NCBI RefSeq assembly: GCF_003385775.1
Contig: NZ_QRDP01000004.1
Location: 1,535,763-1,599,762, forward strand
Length of the DNA: 64,000 nucleotides
Direction of reading: 5' to 3'
From: Parasphingopyxis lamellibrachiae
GTDB lineage: Bacteria; Pseudomonadota; Alphaproteobacteria; Sphingomonadales; Sphingomonadaceae
Made by a program: the position numbers and the translations under genes. The number at the start of each line of letters is the position of its first letter. The first letter of the stretch is position 1. Shown here piece after piece: positions 8,148 to 16,211 of this stretch. The notes beneath the pieces are model-generated. The model had not been told where the DNA came from, made no database searches, and worked only from the letters and a program-made list of their open reading frames with translations.

Positions 8148-9563
8148 GTGAAACGCACGCATGACCTGATCGTAATCGGCGCGGGATCCGCCGGGCTGAC
8201 CGCTGCCGGCGGCTGCGCGCAATTCGGCCTGAAGGTCGCGCTGATCGAGAAAGGCCCTATGGGTGGCGACTGCCTGAATACCGGCTGCGTCCCCTCCAAG
8301 GCCCTGATAACGGCGGCGCGGCGCGCCCAGGCGATGCGCGAGAGCGCAAAATACGGCATCGCCAATGTCGATCCCGCAATCGATTTCAAGGCAGTGCACG
8401 ATCATGTGCAGGCCGCGATTGCCGCCATTGCCGTAGACGACTCCCAGGAGCGTTTCGAAGAGGAGTTCGGTGTCGAGGTTTTTCGCGGTACGGCGCAAAT
8501 GATTGACGGGTCGACGATAGAGGTCAACGGACAGAGGCTGAAAGCGCCGCGCATCTGCCTCGCCCTTGGGTCCAAGCCCTTCATTCCGCCGGTGGAAGGG
8601 ATCGGGGACGTGCCCTATCTGACCAACGAAACGATTTTCGGCCTGACCGAGCGGCCGAACCACTTGGCGATCATGGGCGGCGGCCCGATCGGCATGGAGA
8701 TGGCCCAGAGCTTCCGCCGCCTCGGCAGCGAGGTGACGGTGTTCGAACGCGGCACGGTGTTCGGCAAGGACGACCCGGAAGCGGTTGCCGTCGTCAAGGC
8801 GAAGCTGGAGCATGAGGGCGTCGTCATGCACGAACGCACCGATGTCGTGAAAGTCAGCCCGGTGGGCGGCGGTGTCCGTATCGAAACCGATAGCGGCGAT
8901 CCGGTCGAGGCGAGCCATCTGCTCGTCGCCACGGGCCGAACGTGCGATTTCACCGGCTTCGGCCTCGAAAACGGCGGCGTCGAATGGAGCCCGCGCGGTA
9001 TCCCGGTCGATGCGCGACGCCGGACTTCGAACAAGCGCATTTATGCGATCGGCGATTGCCGGGTCGGCCCGCGCTTCACCCATGCCTCGGGCTATGAAGG
9101 ATCACTCATCGTGCTGCAGGTCGCGCTCGGCCTGCCTAGCAAGGCTGATTACAAGGCGCTCCCCTGGGTCACCTATAGCGATCCCGAGCTCGGCCATGTC
9201 GGCATGACCGAGAAAGACGCACGCGAAAAATATGGCGACAAAATCGCCATCACCAGACAGGATTTTGCGGGGAATGACCGGGCCCGCGCGGAGAACGATG
9301 CGCACGGCTTCCTGAAAGTCATCCGCAAGGGCAAGAAGATCCTCGGCGTGACCGTGGTCGGCCCGCATGCCGGCGAATTGCTGCTGCCCTGGAGCCTGGC
9401 CATCGGCGGCAAGGCCAATGCCTTTGCGATCGGCGGCGCCATCGTCCCCTATCCGACACGTTCCGACATCTCCAAGCAGGCCGGCTTTGCCGTCTGGGAG
9501 CCGACAATCTTCGGCAACACGGCGAAACGCTGGGCGCAGTTTCGCGCCAAATATTTGCTTTAG
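8148..9563 (+). CDS. FAD-dependent pyridine nucleotide-disulfide oxidoreductase (Lpd/MerA-like)
   Basis: About 471 aa. FAD-binding DLIVIGAGSAGLTAAGG at the N-terminus, redox-active disulfide GGDCLNTGCVPSK, NAD(P)-binding AIMGGGPIGMEMA and second FAD motif AIGDCR are all present. The C-terminal HxHPTxxE-type acid-base pair of true dihydrolipoamide dehydrogenase is replaced by VPYPTRSDISKQ, so this is not the pyruvate dehydrogenase E3. I chose GTG 8148 because AAGGA lies 10 nt upstream; an ATG at 8112 has no visible ribosome-binding site and would add 12 residues. Next to arsM and a radical SAM gene it may supply electrons or handle As/Hg thiol chemistry (inference). Confidence 0.82.
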   Translation: MKRTHDLIVIGAGSAGLTAAGGCAQFGLKVALIEKGPMGGDCLNTGCVPSKALITAARRAQAMRESAKYGIANVDPAIDFKAVHDHVQAAIAAIAVDDSQERFEEEFGVEVFRGTAQMIDGSTIEVNGQRLKAPRICLALGSKPFIPPVEGIGDVPYLTNETIFGLTERPNHLAIMGGGPIGMEMAQSFRRLGSEVTVFERGTVFGKDDPEAVAVVKAKLEHEGVVMHERTDVVKVSPVGGGVRIETDSGDPVEASHLLVATGRTCDFTGFGLENGGVEWSPRGIPVDARRRTSNKRIYAIGDCRVGPRFTHASGYEGSLIVLQVALGLPSKADYKALPWVTYSDPELGHVGMTEKDAREKYGDKIAITRQDFAGNDRARAENDAHGFLKVIRKGKKILGVTVVGPHAGELLLPWSLAIGGKANAFAIGGAIVPYPTRSDISKQAGFAVWEPTIFGNTAKRWAQFRAKYLL

Positions 9564-9608
9564 AGCCTGCAGCCCCTATCAGCGGATCGACACAAAGGAC
9601 CACCCGCC

Positions 9609-10589
9609 ATCGCCACCAAGCCCCTTCCCGGCCCCTCGCCGTTCGAAATCGCCGATGCAGCGCCGATCGCACGGGACAAGTTCCGCGATCCGGCTGTAAC
9701 GGCCAAGGGCGAGCCGCGCGCGCACATTGCGTTTAATCGGCTGGAGACGCTGTGGTTCAACACGGGAACGCTCTGCAATCTCGCCTGCAAGAGCTGCTAT
9801 ATCGAAAGCTCTCCTACCAATGATGCGCTCGTCTATCTGACGCTCGCTGAGGTCGACGCCTATCTGGACGAGATTGAGCGCGATGAACTCGAAACGCGCG
9901 AGATCGGCTTCACGGGAGGCGAACCCTTCATGAATCGTGACATGATTTCGATGCTCGAAAGCTGCCTTGCGCGCGGGTTCGAGGCGCTTATCCTCACCAA
10001 TGCGATGCGGCCGATGCGGCGGTTCGAAGAGGCGCTGCTCGACCTGAAGGCGCGCTACGGCGACCGGATGACCTTCCGCGTAAGCCTCGATCATTACACC
10101 CAGACCGCGCATGAGGCCGAACGCGGCGCCGATAGCTGGGACACGGGCATGGCCGGCCTTCAATGGCTATCCGACAACGGCTTTTCCATCGCCGTCGCCG
10201 GACGTCATCTCGCGCATGAAGACGATGCAATGGCGCGTAGCGGCTATGCGGCGCTGTTCGCGGAAACCGGAATCGCGATCAACGCTCTGGACCCGGCCCG
10301 GCTCGTCCTGTTCCCGGAAATGGACGCGGACGCAGACGTCCCCGAGATCACGACCGCCTGTTGGGGCATACTCGATGTCGATCCGGATGCGATGATGTGC
10401 GCATCGAGCCGGATGGTGGTGAAACACAAAGGCGCGGACGGGCCGATGGTCACCGCCTGTACGCTGCTGCCTTACGGCGAGGATTTCCAGATGGGCAAAA
10501 CTCTGGCCGAAGCCAGCCGCGATGTGCCGCTCAATCACCCCCATTGCGCGCGTTTCTGCGTGCTGGGCGGAGCGAGCTGCACAGCTTAG
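9609..10589 (+). CDS. Radical SAM protein with C-terminal cysteine cluster, probable ATC start
   Basis: About 326 aa from ATC 9609. The [4Fe-4S]-SAM motif CNLACKSCY (Cx3Cx2C) is encoded at 9774-9800, followed by GFTGGEPF. The C-terminus is cysteine-rich (ACWGIL, MMCASS, TACTLLPY, HPHCARFCVLGGASC), like SPASM/twitch auxiliary-cluster domains. The reading frame is open from the preceding gene's stop at 9561, yet contains no ATG, GTG or TTG before 9930. Starting at ATG 9930 would remove the cluster motif. AAAGGA (9594-9599) lies 9 nt before ATC 9609, so ATC initiation is the best fit; CTG 9567 is the alternative. It is not a canonical ArsS by sequence. The reaction is unknown; arsenic-adenosyl chemistry is suggested by context. 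Confidence 0.82.
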   Translation: MATKPLPGPSPFEIADAAPIARDKFRDPAVTAKGEPRAHIAFNRLETLWFNTGTLCNLACKSCYIESSPTNDALVYLTLAEVDAYLDEIERDELETREIGFTGGEPFMNRDMISMLESCLARGFEALILTNAMRPMRRFEEALLDLKARYGDRMTFRVSLDHYTQTAHEAERGADSWDTGMAGLQWLSDNGFSIAVAGRHLAHEDDAMARSGYAALFAETGIAINALDPARLVLFPEMDADADVPEITTACWGILDVDPDAMMCASSRMVVKHKGADGPMVTACTLLPYGEDFQMGKTLAEASRDVPLNHPHCARFCVLGGASCTA

Positions 10590-10627
10590 TTATCGTCAGC
10601 ATTTCCTTGGCAGGTTGAGACTTGCTA

Positions 10628-11512
10628 TCAACCAGCTCGCGCCGCGAAAACCCGGCCTGCAACCGCATCGAGCTTCGCTTTCAACGCCGGGTCGGTCGCA
10701 TCCGGTGCAGTGATGATCGCGTGATCGAGAACCGTATCGAGCGGGCTGGCGGGGCGTTCATCGGGTAGAGCCTTCGCAAACTCGACGACCGTTTGCGCAG
10801 CCATGCCGGCATTGACCTGCAAGGTTTCGAGAATATCGTGGACTTCGACATCGGCCGTATCGTCGCGCCAGCAATCGTAATCGGTGACCATCGCGACGAG
10901 CGCATAAGGCAGCTCCGCCTCCCGCGCGAGCTTGGCTTCCGGCATCGCCGTCATCCCGATCACGTCGCAACCCCATTGGCGATAGAGCTCACTCTCGGCG
11001 CGCGAGGAGAATTGCGGCCCTTCCATCGCCAGATAAGTTGCGCCGCGATGAACGTCTGCGCCCGCCGCCTTCGCTGCAGCTTCGGTCATATCAGAAAGCC
11101 TGCCGCACACCGGATCGGCCATCGAGACATGGGCGACCAAACCGGCCCCGAAAAAGCTCTTCTCGCGCGCAAAGGTCCGGTCGACAAACTGGTCGACGAT
11201 CACGAACTTGCCCGGCGGCAGATCCTCGCGCAGCGAACCCACGGCGGAAAGCGAAATCAAGTCGGTGCAACCGGCACGCTTCAGCACATCGACATTGGCG
11301 CGGAAGTTGAGATCGCTCGGCGATATCCGGTGGCCCTTGCCGTGGCGCGGGAGGAACACGAAACGCTTGCCGGCAATCTCGCCGATCACGAGCTCGTCCG
11401 ACGCTTCCCCCCAGGGACTCTCAACCCGGATCGACTGAGCATTTTCCAGCGCATCGATCGCATACAACCCCGAACCGCCGACAACACCGATCACCCATTC
11501 CCCGTCGCTCAT
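10628..11512 (-). CDS. mtnP: S-methyl-5'-thioadenosine phosphorylase
   Basis: 294 aa. Phosphorolyses methylthioadenosine to adenine and methylthioribose-1-phosphate. PNP-family motifs include VVGGSGLYAID, FLPRHGKGH, YLAMEGPQFSSRAESELYR and the MTAP-type GMTAMPEAKLARE. It is convergent with the radical SAM gene (38-nt gap). Housekeeping methionine salvage is the default role. Next to arsM and a radical SAM enzyme it might also strip adenine from an adenosyl-arsenical, as proposed for arsenosugar synthesis; that is a hypothesis. Confidence 0.93.
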   Translation of the reverse strand: MSDGEWVIGVVGGSGLYAIDALENAQSIRVESPWGEASDELVIGEIAGKRFVFLPRHGKGHRISPSDLNFRANVDVLKRAGCTDLISLSAVGSLREDLPPGKFVIVDQFVDRTFAREKSFFGAGLVAHVSMADPVCGRLSDMTEAAAKAAGADVHRGATYLAMEGPQFSSRAESELYRQWGCDVIGMTAMPEAKLAREAELPYALVAMVTDYDCWRDDTADVEVHDILETLQVNAGMAAQTVVEFAKALPDERPASPLDTVLDHAIITAPDATDPALKAKLDAVAGRVFAARAG

Positions 11513-11620
11513 CCAGCCCTACTCCGTTCAGCGGCAATGCAGATGTCCGGGTCTAGTGCAGCAGGGGAAATCGCGCTAGGCGCGATCTGATCGGGGCGAT
11601 CCAATATGTTGGAGAGGTTG

Positions 11621-12040
11621 ATGAAATTCTTTTCGTTCGCAGCAATGCTTGGCCTGCTCGCGCTGTCCGCGCCTGCCGCCGCGCAATCCGGCATCACCGG
11701 AAACTGGCTGACCGAAGACAATCGCGCGGTGATCGCCATCGGACGGTGCGGCGAAACGCTATGCGGCCGGATCACCCGCATCCTCGTACCGACCGAAGCA
11801 GGCCAGCGCGACGTCAACAATCCCGATCCCAATCTGCGCAACCGCAGGATAGAGGGATCGCGCGTGCTTACCGGTTTCCGGTTCGACCGCGGCCAATATC
11901 GTCATGGGCAGGTCTACGACCCGGAAAACGGCCGGAGCTACAATGCCCGCCTTCGGCTGAACCGGGACGGGACATTGCGCGTTACGGGTTGCGTGCTCGG
12001 CGGAATTATCTGCCAGTCGCAGAACTGGACGCGTAGGTAA
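11621..12040 (+). CDS. DUF2147 domain-containing secreted protein
   Basis: 139 aa. The signal peptide MKFFSFAAMLGLLALSAPAAAQ should be cleaved after AAA-Q. The mature part has the DUF2147 pattern GNWLTEDNRAVIAIGRCGE, LCGRI and two further Cys in TGCVLGGIICQSQNW. I start at ATG 11621 because GGAGAGG lies 3-9 nt upstream; ATG 11606 would add five residues before the signal peptide. Periplasmic, function unknown. It is divergent from mtnP. Confidence 0.85.
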   Translation: MKFFSFAAMLGLLALSAPAAAQSGITGNWLTEDNRAVIAIGRCGETLCGRITRILVPTEAGQRDVNNPDPNLRNRRIEGSRVLTGFRFDRGQYRHGQVYDPENGRSYNARLRLNRDGTLRVTGCVLGGIICQSQNWTRR

Positions 12041-12060
12041 CTTGTCGGACCTTTTTGTCT

Positions 12061-12193
12061 GCCAGACCTTCGTTAGCGCGAAATCGCCGCACCGACCCGC
12101 TCCCCCACCCGGCCTCCCACAGGGTAAACTCATTGGGAGGCCGGGTGGGGGAGCGGGCCGGTGCGGCGGCTGAGGCGAAGCCGAAGGTCTGAC
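12061..12193. repeat. Dispersed long-hairpin element, copy 1
   Basis: 35-nt arms at 12085-12119 and 12134-12168 pair with one mismatch around a 14-nt AT-richer loop. An outer pair (GCCAGACCTTCG 12061-12072 and its near-complement 12182-12193) encloses them. A second copy with the same stem length, loop length and right flank lies near 55 kb. It sits in the 202-nt gap between DUF2147 and fahA, with no T-tract. REP/MITE-like; no transposase nearby. Confidence 0.85.
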
Positions 12194-12242
12194 AAACAAA
12201 ATCCGGTGCAGCGCTTAACCGCCAGGTTGAATCTGACAAATA

Positions 12243-13247
12243 CTAAACCTTCACCACTTCCTGCTCGATCGTGCCGAACGTGGCATGGCCGTGCTCGTCT
12301 TCCATCCAGATGCGCACGGTGTCGCCGTGCGAGAGGAAAGGCGTCTTCATCTCGCCCTCGAGGATCTTCTCGACCATGCGAACTTCGGCGAGACAGCTGT
12401 AACCGAGCCCGCCCTGGTCGATCGGCTTGCCCGGGCCGCCATCGGCATCGCGGTTGGAGACGGTGCCCGATCCGATAATCGAACCCGCGATCAGGTTGCG
12501 CGTCTTGGCGAGATGCGAGACGAGCGTTCCAAAATCGAAGGTCATATCCTCGCCCGCATCGGCCCGCCCAAACGGTTTGTCGTTCAGATCGACCATCAGC
12601 GGTCCGTGCAGCTTGCCGTCCTTCCAGCCCGGCAGTTCGTCTGGCGTCACGAACACGGGCGAAAAGGCGCTGGCCGGCTTCGACTGGACGAAACCGAATC
12701 CCTTGCCGAGCTCCGCCGGGATCAGGTTGCGCAGCGATACATCGTTGACGAGCCCCACCAGCCGGATCGCGCCAAGCGCTTCTTCGCGGCTCGCGCCCTG
12801 CCGCACATCGCCGGTGACGACGACGATCTCGGCCTCGAGATCACAGCCCCATTCCTCGTCGGGAAGCGGAATCGGATCGCGCGGACCGATAAACCCGTCC
12901 GAGCCGCCCTGATACATTAAGGGATCTTCCCAGAAACTGTCCGGAATTTCCGCACCGCGGGCCTGCCGCACCAAGACGACATGGTTCACATAGGCCGAGC
13001 CATCCGCCCATTGATAGGCGCGCGGCAGTGGCGAGGCTGCATCATGCTCGTGAAACCGTTGCTTGGGTATCACGTCGTGCGCCAGATCCGTCGCCAGATT
13101 CTGAAGCTGCGGTGCGACACTATCCCAATCGTCGAGCGCGGCCTGCAGCGTTGGCACGATGTGCGATGCATCCGCACACCAGGCGAGATCATGGCTGACA
13201 ACGACCAGCTGCCCGTCCCGGCCTGCCTTGAGCGATCCCAATTTCAT
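12243..13247 (-). CDS. fahA: Fumarylacetoacetate hydrolase family protein (tyrosine degradation)
   Basis: 334 aa. Likely fumarylacetoacetase, cleaving fumarylacetoacetate to fumarate and acetoacetate, the last step after HppD and HmgA. Family stretches include GSDGFIGPRDPI, GCDLEAEIVVVTGDV (metal-binding acidic residues), LVNDVSLRNLIP, GFGFVQSKPASAFSP and IIGSGTVSNRDADGG. I use the ATG at 13247 (MKLGSLKAGRD) because GGAGA precedes it by about 7 nt; the longer frame to 13301 lacks this. Unusually it sits far from hppD-hmgA (about 47 kb away in this window). Confidence 0.88.
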   Translation of the reverse strand: MKLGSLKAGRDGQLVVVSHDLAWCADASHIVPTLQAALDDWDSVAPQLQNLATDLAHDVIPKQRFHEHDAASPLPRAYQWADGSAYVNHVVLVRQARGAEIPDSFWEDPLMYQGGSDGFIGPRDPIPLPDEEWGCDLEAEIVVVTGDVRQGASREEALGAIRLVGLVNDVSLRNLIPAELGKGFGFVQSKPASAFSPVFVTPDELPGWKDGKLHGPLMVDLNDKPFGRADAGEDMTFDFGTLVSHLAKTRNLIAGSIIGSGTVSNRDADGGPGKPIDQGGLGYSCLAEVRMVEKILEGEMKTPFLSHGDTVRIWMEDEHGHATFGTIEQEVVKV

Positions 13248-13313
13248 CTGTATCTCCTGAATGAATATCCCCTCATAGCCCGGTGAACCATCCCGGTCCA
13301 AAGGCGTTTTGGG

Positions 13314-14237
13314 TTAATCGAAAATATCGCCCACATTCTCCCGGAGAAGACCCTCCCTGGCGATCCGCAAATTCATGTAGGTCGCGGTCAGGGCCGGATA
13401 GGTGACGACCAGTGTCAGCGATCCGAGCAGGGATTGCAGAACCGTCGCCAGCATCATGCAGGAAAACGGATTGCCCCCGCCAGACATGTCGAACGCCATC
13501 ATCGGCATTGTCGCCGCGCTCAACGTGCCCGAAACCATCATCACCACAATGGAAAAGATGATGACCATCGCCAGAAGCTTCCAGCGATGTCCGCTGGTCA
13601 GCGCCCAGCTTCGCCCAAGCGCCCTGATCGGGCCGAGATGTTCCTGGATGGCCGCAGGAATGGCGGCGATCCAGACGACCATCAGGAACAGCAGGAGGGG
13701 GAAGATCACGAACAGCGTGACGAGCATTATGGAAAGGCTGGCGGCGACCAATCCATCGGGATTGGAAAAGCCCTCCGTGAAAGAGACGCCAGCCAGCCCG
13801 AAAAGCGCCATCGCGGGCAACCCGGCGATGAGGAATATCGCCAGATAATAGATCAGCATGATTCCCAGCACCGGGAAAAAATGGCGCAGTGCGGCGCCAA
13901 CGGCATCGCCAATGGACGGCGATGCTTCATCCGGCCCGCGCAGCGCCACCCAGGATATCGCCGTCTGCGCAAAGACGCCGCACAGGGTCACAACCAGCCA
14001 GCCGCCGCCAAGAAGCAATCTCCAATCGGTCAATATCTGCCTGATATCCGGGGATGCCACGCCAAACAGACCCTCCATGGCATTGAGCGTAACCACCGAA
14101 TAGACGGCGTTCGGCACACCGGCAAAGATCAGGGCCAGGCCCGTCATCAGCAGAAAATTGCGGCCAATCGCCGAAAACATGTCGTTCACGGTCGCGCCAA
14201 AGCTGAACCGGGGGTTTTCCGAAGGCAGCGTCGCCAT
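13314..14237 (-). CDS. Multi-spanning membrane protein (glycerophosphodiester phosphodiesterase membrane-domain-like)
   Basis: 307 aa with about six hydrophobic segments. Examples are FLLMTGLALIFAGVPNAVY, GWLVVTLCGVFAQTAISWV, LGIMLIYYLAIFLIAGLPAM and LLAMVIIFSIVVMMVSGTLS. The motif PIRALGRSWALTSGHRWKLL is typical of the GlpQ-associated membrane domain/DUF975-like family. Inner membrane, no catalytic motif seen. It is divergent from the DUF4129 operon across 133 nt, so the two may share a promoter region. Confidence 0.75.
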   Translation of the reverse strand: MATLPSENPRFSFGATVNDMFSAIGRNFLLMTGLALIFAGVPNAVYSVVTLNAMEGLFGVASPDIRQILTDWRLLLGGGWLVVTLCGVFAQTAISWVALRGPDEASPSIGDAVGAALRHFFPVLGIMLIYYLAIFLIAGLPAMALFGLAGVSFTEGFSNPDGLVAASLSIMLVTLFVIFPLLLFLMVVWIAAIPAAIQEHLGPIRALGRSWALTSGHRWKLLAMVIIFSIVVMMVSGTLSAATMPMMAFDMSGGGNPFSCMMLATVLQSLLGSLTLVVTYPALTATYMNLRIAREGLLRENVGDIFD

Positions 14238-14370
14238 TGTTTCTCCTACGCTCGCAGCGAGTTACGGGCAGACCGGTTTTTCTTATTGGCCCGGAAATGT
14301 CCAGCCCAGCCTCGCCATGGGACGAAAGGCGCGATATGCAGTCTGAGGTCGCAAGGGGATTTCGAAGCGT

Positions 14371-15015
14371 ATGACGGCAGCGGCACCGCCAACCGGAAAT
14401 GAAAATGCGCAGACATTCGATCAGGCTTATCGCGAGCTGATCGAGAGCGATCGTTTTCAGACGGAGATGACCGAGTTCGAACCGCCGGTTCCCCGCGAAC
14501 CGCCGGACTGGCTCGCCGACCTGCTTCGCTGGCTCGAAACGCTTGGTCCTGTCTGGCAGGGGCTTTTCTGGATTGTCGTCGGAGGCCTTGCCGCGATCAT
14601 CCTGTTCAGTATCGGGCGTGCACTATACCGCCGCTTTTCCGATCCTGCAGCCAGCGATGAAGAGGATGAAGCCGGCACCGAACACTGGCGTCCCGAAGCC
14701 AAAGCAGCCCATGGGTTGCTGGGCGAGGCCGACGCAATGGCGAAACAGGGGCGCTATGCCGAAGCCGCGCATCTGCTATTGTTTCGAAGCATTGCGGATA
14801 TCGAGGAACGACTGCCCGATTTCATGCGCCCGGCGCTGACCAGCCGCGATATTTCCGACGCCGCCGCCCTGCCCGCCCCGGCCCGCACCGCCTTCTCATC
14901 CATTGCCCATATCGTCGAACGCGGCATTTTCGCCGTCCAGCCTGTCGATGAACAAGGCTGGGCGGAGGCGCGTTCGGCCTATGAACAGTTCGCCTTTGGC
15001 AAGAGTTGGGCATGA
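14371..15015 (+). CDS. DUF4129 domain-containing membrane protein
   Basis: 214 aa. A proline-rich N-terminal region (FEPPVPREPPDWLADLL) is followed by one membrane segment (LFWIVVGGLAAIILFSIGRAL, about 67-88) and a cytosolic DUF4129 domain with HGLLGEADAMAKQGRYAEAAHLLL and YEQFAFG at the C-terminus. First gene of a six-gene operon; its stop overlaps the next start (ATGA). DUF4129 proteins accompany MoxR and DUF58 genes; role unknown. Confidence 0.85.
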   Translation: MTAAAPPTGNENAQTFDQAYRELIESDRFQTEMTEFEPPVPREPPDWLADLLRWLETLGPVWQGLFWIVVGGLAAIILFSIGRALYRRFSDPAASDEEDEAGTEHWRPEAKAAHGLLGEADAMAKQGRYAEAAHLLLFRSIADIEERLPDFMRPALTSRDISDAAALPAPARTAFSSIAHIVERGIFAVQPVDEQGWAEARSAYEQFAFGKSWA

Positions 15016-16211
15016 GCGAAAATGCATCCCCCTTCCGCGCGCGGACCGTCGTCCTGCTGGTGATTGCAGGCGTTGTCGGCTTCGCCGCGTTCCTGATCCT
15101 TTCCGCTTACGCCCCCGATATTCGCAGCGGCCGCGATGGCCGCGCGCACGGCCTTTCGACATCGGCAGTGGGTTTCCGCGGCGTGTATAGGCTGCTCGAG
15201 AATACAGGTGCCGATGTCCGTTATGTGCGCAGCGAAGCGATGCTGGACAATCCGGGACTGACCCTCCTCACGCTCGAACCGGGCAGCAATGCCGAACGGG
15301 TGGAAACACTGCTCAATGAGGGATCCGGGCCGTTGCTGATCGTCCTTCCTAAATGGGGCACCCTGCCGGTCGACGGCGAGCGGGACCGGGTGCAATGGTT
15401 TCGGTCGGGCATGGGGGGAAGCGTCACGGCGATGCTCTCCGGTGTCGCTGATATTTCCGTTTCGACGAGCGCGACCCCTGCCGGATCGCGCCTGCAGAGC
15501 GGGATGCTGAGGGATACCGAATTCCTGACGCCAGGCGACCTACAGACCATCTCCGGCCCGGCCTTGATGCCGCTGATGGAAACCGCGAAGAACGAATCCG
15601 TCCTGGCCCAGGTTACCGACACCGAAATCTACATCCTTTCCGATCCCGATTTCCTGAACAACCAGACACTGGCCGACCCCGGCAGCGCGCGCGCGGCACT
15701 TTTGCTACTCGCCGAGCTCAATGAATCGGGCGGCCCTTATTGGTTCGAGCTTGTCGCCAACGGCTTTGGCGGTTCCCGCAACCTGCTGACCCTGGCCTTC
15801 GAACCGCCGTTTCTTGCAATGACCCTGTGTCTTCTAGCCGCTGCACTGCTTGCCGGGGTGCAGGCGATGTACCGTTTCGGTCCAGCATTGAGGCCCGCAC
15901 GCGCCATCGCCTTTGGCAAGCGCGCGCTGGTCGACAACAGCGCCGAACTGCTGCGCGTCGCCAGGCGCGAACATCTGTCGAGCCAGCGCTATGCCGCCAT
16001 GACCCGCGAAGCCGCGGTCGCCGCGATAGGCAATCCGCGCCAACTCAGCGGCGAGGCGCTGGACAGCTGGCTCGACGGGCTGGGTCCGGCGACCATGCCC
16101 CGCTTCACTACGCTCGCCCTGTCGGCACAGCGCGCACATAATCGCCAAGATATCCGCAACGCCGCAAGGGCGCTTTACGAATGGAGAAAGGCCGTAACTC
16201 ATGAAGGTTGA
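15012..16211 (+). CDS. DUF4350 domain-containing membrane protein
   Basis: 399 aa. An N-terminal membrane anchor ([20 protein letters not shown]) precedes a periplasmic or cytosolic GATase-like DUF4350 domain ([21 protein letters not shown]). A second hydrophobic pair lies near residue 260 ([17 protein letters not shown]), followed by a C-terminal helical tail. ATG 15012 overlaps the upstream stop as ATGA; a TTG two codons earlier is possible. The stop overlaps the moxR start region by 11 nt. Operon partner of MoxR/DUF58; function unknown. Confidence 0.83.
   Translation: MSENASPFRARTVVLLVIAGVVGFAAFLILSAYAPDIRSGRDGRAHGLSTSAVGFRGVYRLLENTGADVRYVRSEAMLDNPGLTLLTLEPGSNAERVETLLNEGSGPLLIVLPKWGTLPVDGERDRVQWFRSGMGGSVTAMLSGVADISVSTSATPAGSRLQSGMLRDTEFLTPGDLQTISGPALMPLMETAKNESVLAQVTDTEIYILSDPDFLNNQTLADPGSARAALLLLAELNESGGPYWFELVANGFGGSRNLLTLAFEPPFLAMTLCLLAAALLAGVQAMYRFGPALRPARAIAFGKRALVDNSAELLRVARREHLSSQRYAAMTREAAVAAIGNPRQLSGEALDSWLDGLGPATMPRFTTLALSAQRAHNRQDIRNAARALYEWRKAVTHEG

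Noticed and set aside
12061-12193. Insertion sequence
   Set aside because: No transposase or direct target duplication could be identified; better described as a short non-autonomous hairpin repeat.
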